NCBI GenBank assembly: GCA_963721445.1
Contig: CAVRIZ010000008.1
Location: forward strand, 310,001 to 374,000
Length of the DNA stretch: 64,000 bases
DNA from: DAIOEK01 sp963721445
GTDB taxonomy: Bacteria; Chloroflexota; Anaerolineae; Anaerolineales; Anaerolineaceae
Reading direction: 5' to 3'
Numbering within the stretch: position 1 is the first letter of the stretch; every line of letters starts with the position of its first letter. Shown here piece after piece: positions 63,407 through 64,000 of the stretch. The position numbers and the translations under genes were made by a program. Under the pieces are notes generated by a model. It searched no databases. It saw only the letters and a program-made list of their open reading frames with translations, and had not been told where the DNA came from.

Positions 63407-64000
63407 GTGACAGACGATTCACGATGGCAAAAGTACACATTACTCGCTGTTCTCGCTCACCCGGATGATGAGACATTCGGAACCGGAGGTACTCTCGCGT
63501 ATTATGCCAATAAAGGGGTATCGGTCCACCTTGTATGTGCCACTCGCGGCGAAGTAGGCGAAATGCCACCTGATATGATGCATGGTTTTGCATCGGTTGC
63601 TGAGGTAAGGGAATACGAGCTTCGCTGTGCTTCGCAAACTCTTGGGATATCCGGTCTTACCTTTTTAGATTATCGTGATTCTGGAATGCCGGGAAGTCAG
63701 GAAAACACGCATCCGCGGGCGTTGGCAGCCCAATCTATCGATAAAGTAGCCGCCAGAGTGGTTACACATATCAGACGGTTGAAACCTCAGGTGGTCATCA
63801 CTTTTGATCCAATAGGTGGATATCGTCATCCGGATCATATCGCCATCCATAAAGCCACCGTCCTTGCGTTTGACCTGGCGGCTAGATCTGATTATATTGA
63901 TCCTGAGAACCTCTCGCCCCATCAAGCTGATCGGCTTTTTTATCAGACGATTTCCCGGGGATATTTACGGGCGGGGATCTTCCTCTGGCGAATTACCGGT
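63407..64000 (+). CDS. PIG-L/LmbE-type deacetylase, 3'-truncated by the window
   Basis: At least 198 residues from GTG 63407 (GGAG upstream), running off the right edge. The zinc site AHPDDETFGTGGTLAYYANK and the later PIGGYRHPDHIAIHKATVLA are characteristic of the PIG-L family, which deacetylates GlcNAc-linked small molecules (for example mycothiol or bacillithiol precursors). It follows the sulfur-carrier cluster by 12 nt, so a link to a low-molecular-weight thiol is attractive but not shown. Confidence 0.92.
   Translation, partial: MTDDSRWQKYTLLAVLAHPDDETFGTGGTLAYYANKGVSVHLVCATRGEVGEMPPDMMHGFASVAEVREYELRCASQTLGISGLTFLDYRDSGMPGSQENTHPRALAAQSIDKVAARVVTHIRRLKPQVVITFDPIGGYRHPDHIAIHKATVLAFDLAARSDYIDPENLSPHQADRLFYQTISRGYLRAGIFLWRITG

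Overview
The window looks like a chromosomal segment of an uncultured, probably anaerobic Chloroflexota bacterium (Anaerolineae-like). This is inferred from gene content and style: a DUF2089 regulator pair, a T-box in front of valS, a DHH-CBS-CCA-adding fusion, a group 4 energy-converting [NiFe] hydrogenase, a family B DNA polymerase with a linked radical SAM protein, and many promoters with the start codon only 6-8 nt after the -10 box. About a dozen and a half reading-frame breaks sit in otherwise well conserved genes while long neighbours are intact. I read most of them as indel errors in the assembly, so broken genes are given as whole loci with the break positions stated.

Layout. 0-5.7 kb: 3' part of aconitase, then a cysK-cysE-phzF cysteine operon behind a structured leader, and a CBS-domain protein. 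5.7-11.8 kb: MFS exporter, SHOCT-like/DUF2089 regulatory pair with an operator-like palindrome, NarL-type two-component system, acyltransferase-3 membrane protein. 11.9-16 kb: AT-richer accessory stretch with a membrane glycosyltransferase-like protein, a decayed acyltransferase copy, an HNH nuclease with an unusual N-terminal domain, a G/C-rich repeat field and a DUF559 nuclease-like gene. 16.3-21.3 kb (minus strand, GC-richer): the most unusual locus, a cassette of RecA-like protein, small helical protein, family B polymerase, radical SAM/HhH protein and DUF6504 protein. It is driven by a perfect TTGACA-N17-TATAAT promoter whose spacer is filled by a GAAC-N4-GTTC (LexA/SOS-type) palindrome. 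A field of perfect hairpins follows (21.3-21.9 kb).

22-30.6 kb: eleven co-directional, mostly overlapping genes for a membrane-bound group 4 [NiFe] hydrogenase with two antiporter-like subunits, a NuoA-like subunit and its own maturation protease. 30.7-33.7 kb: valS under T-box control. 33.9-42.5 kb: surface-glycan-type membrane proteins, a MntA/HepT-like pair whose HepT lacks the catalytic histidine, gmd, a beta-lactamase-like exported protein, a HAD-HD fusion and a GH1 glucosidase. 42.6-47 kb: tRNA-Arg followed by tRNA-like minihelix repeats, an exported BNR-type lipoprotein, nanE, dinB with an overlapping dual-specificity phosphatase, and tRNA-Thr. 47-58 kb: membrane glycosyltransferase-like protein, EamA transporter, small LuxR-type regulator, udk, VTT membrane protein, M20 peptidase, C39-like/LysM exported protein, rsmG, recF, def and a cNMP-binding/PH membrane protein. 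58-64 kb: GNAT protein, DHH-CBS-CCA enzyme, two ubiquitin-like (ThiS/MoaD) proteins with tails beyond their GG, an E1-like/rhodanese protein and the start of a PIG-L deacetylase.

Best candidate for an undescribed system: the 16.35-21.25 kb cassette. It parallels the SOS-induced ImuA-ImuB-DnaE2 mutasome but is built around a PolB-family protein with degenerate catalytic motifs. dinB at 45.2 kb would be a separate, conventional translesion polymerase. All functional statements are from sequence reading only; no database search was possible.
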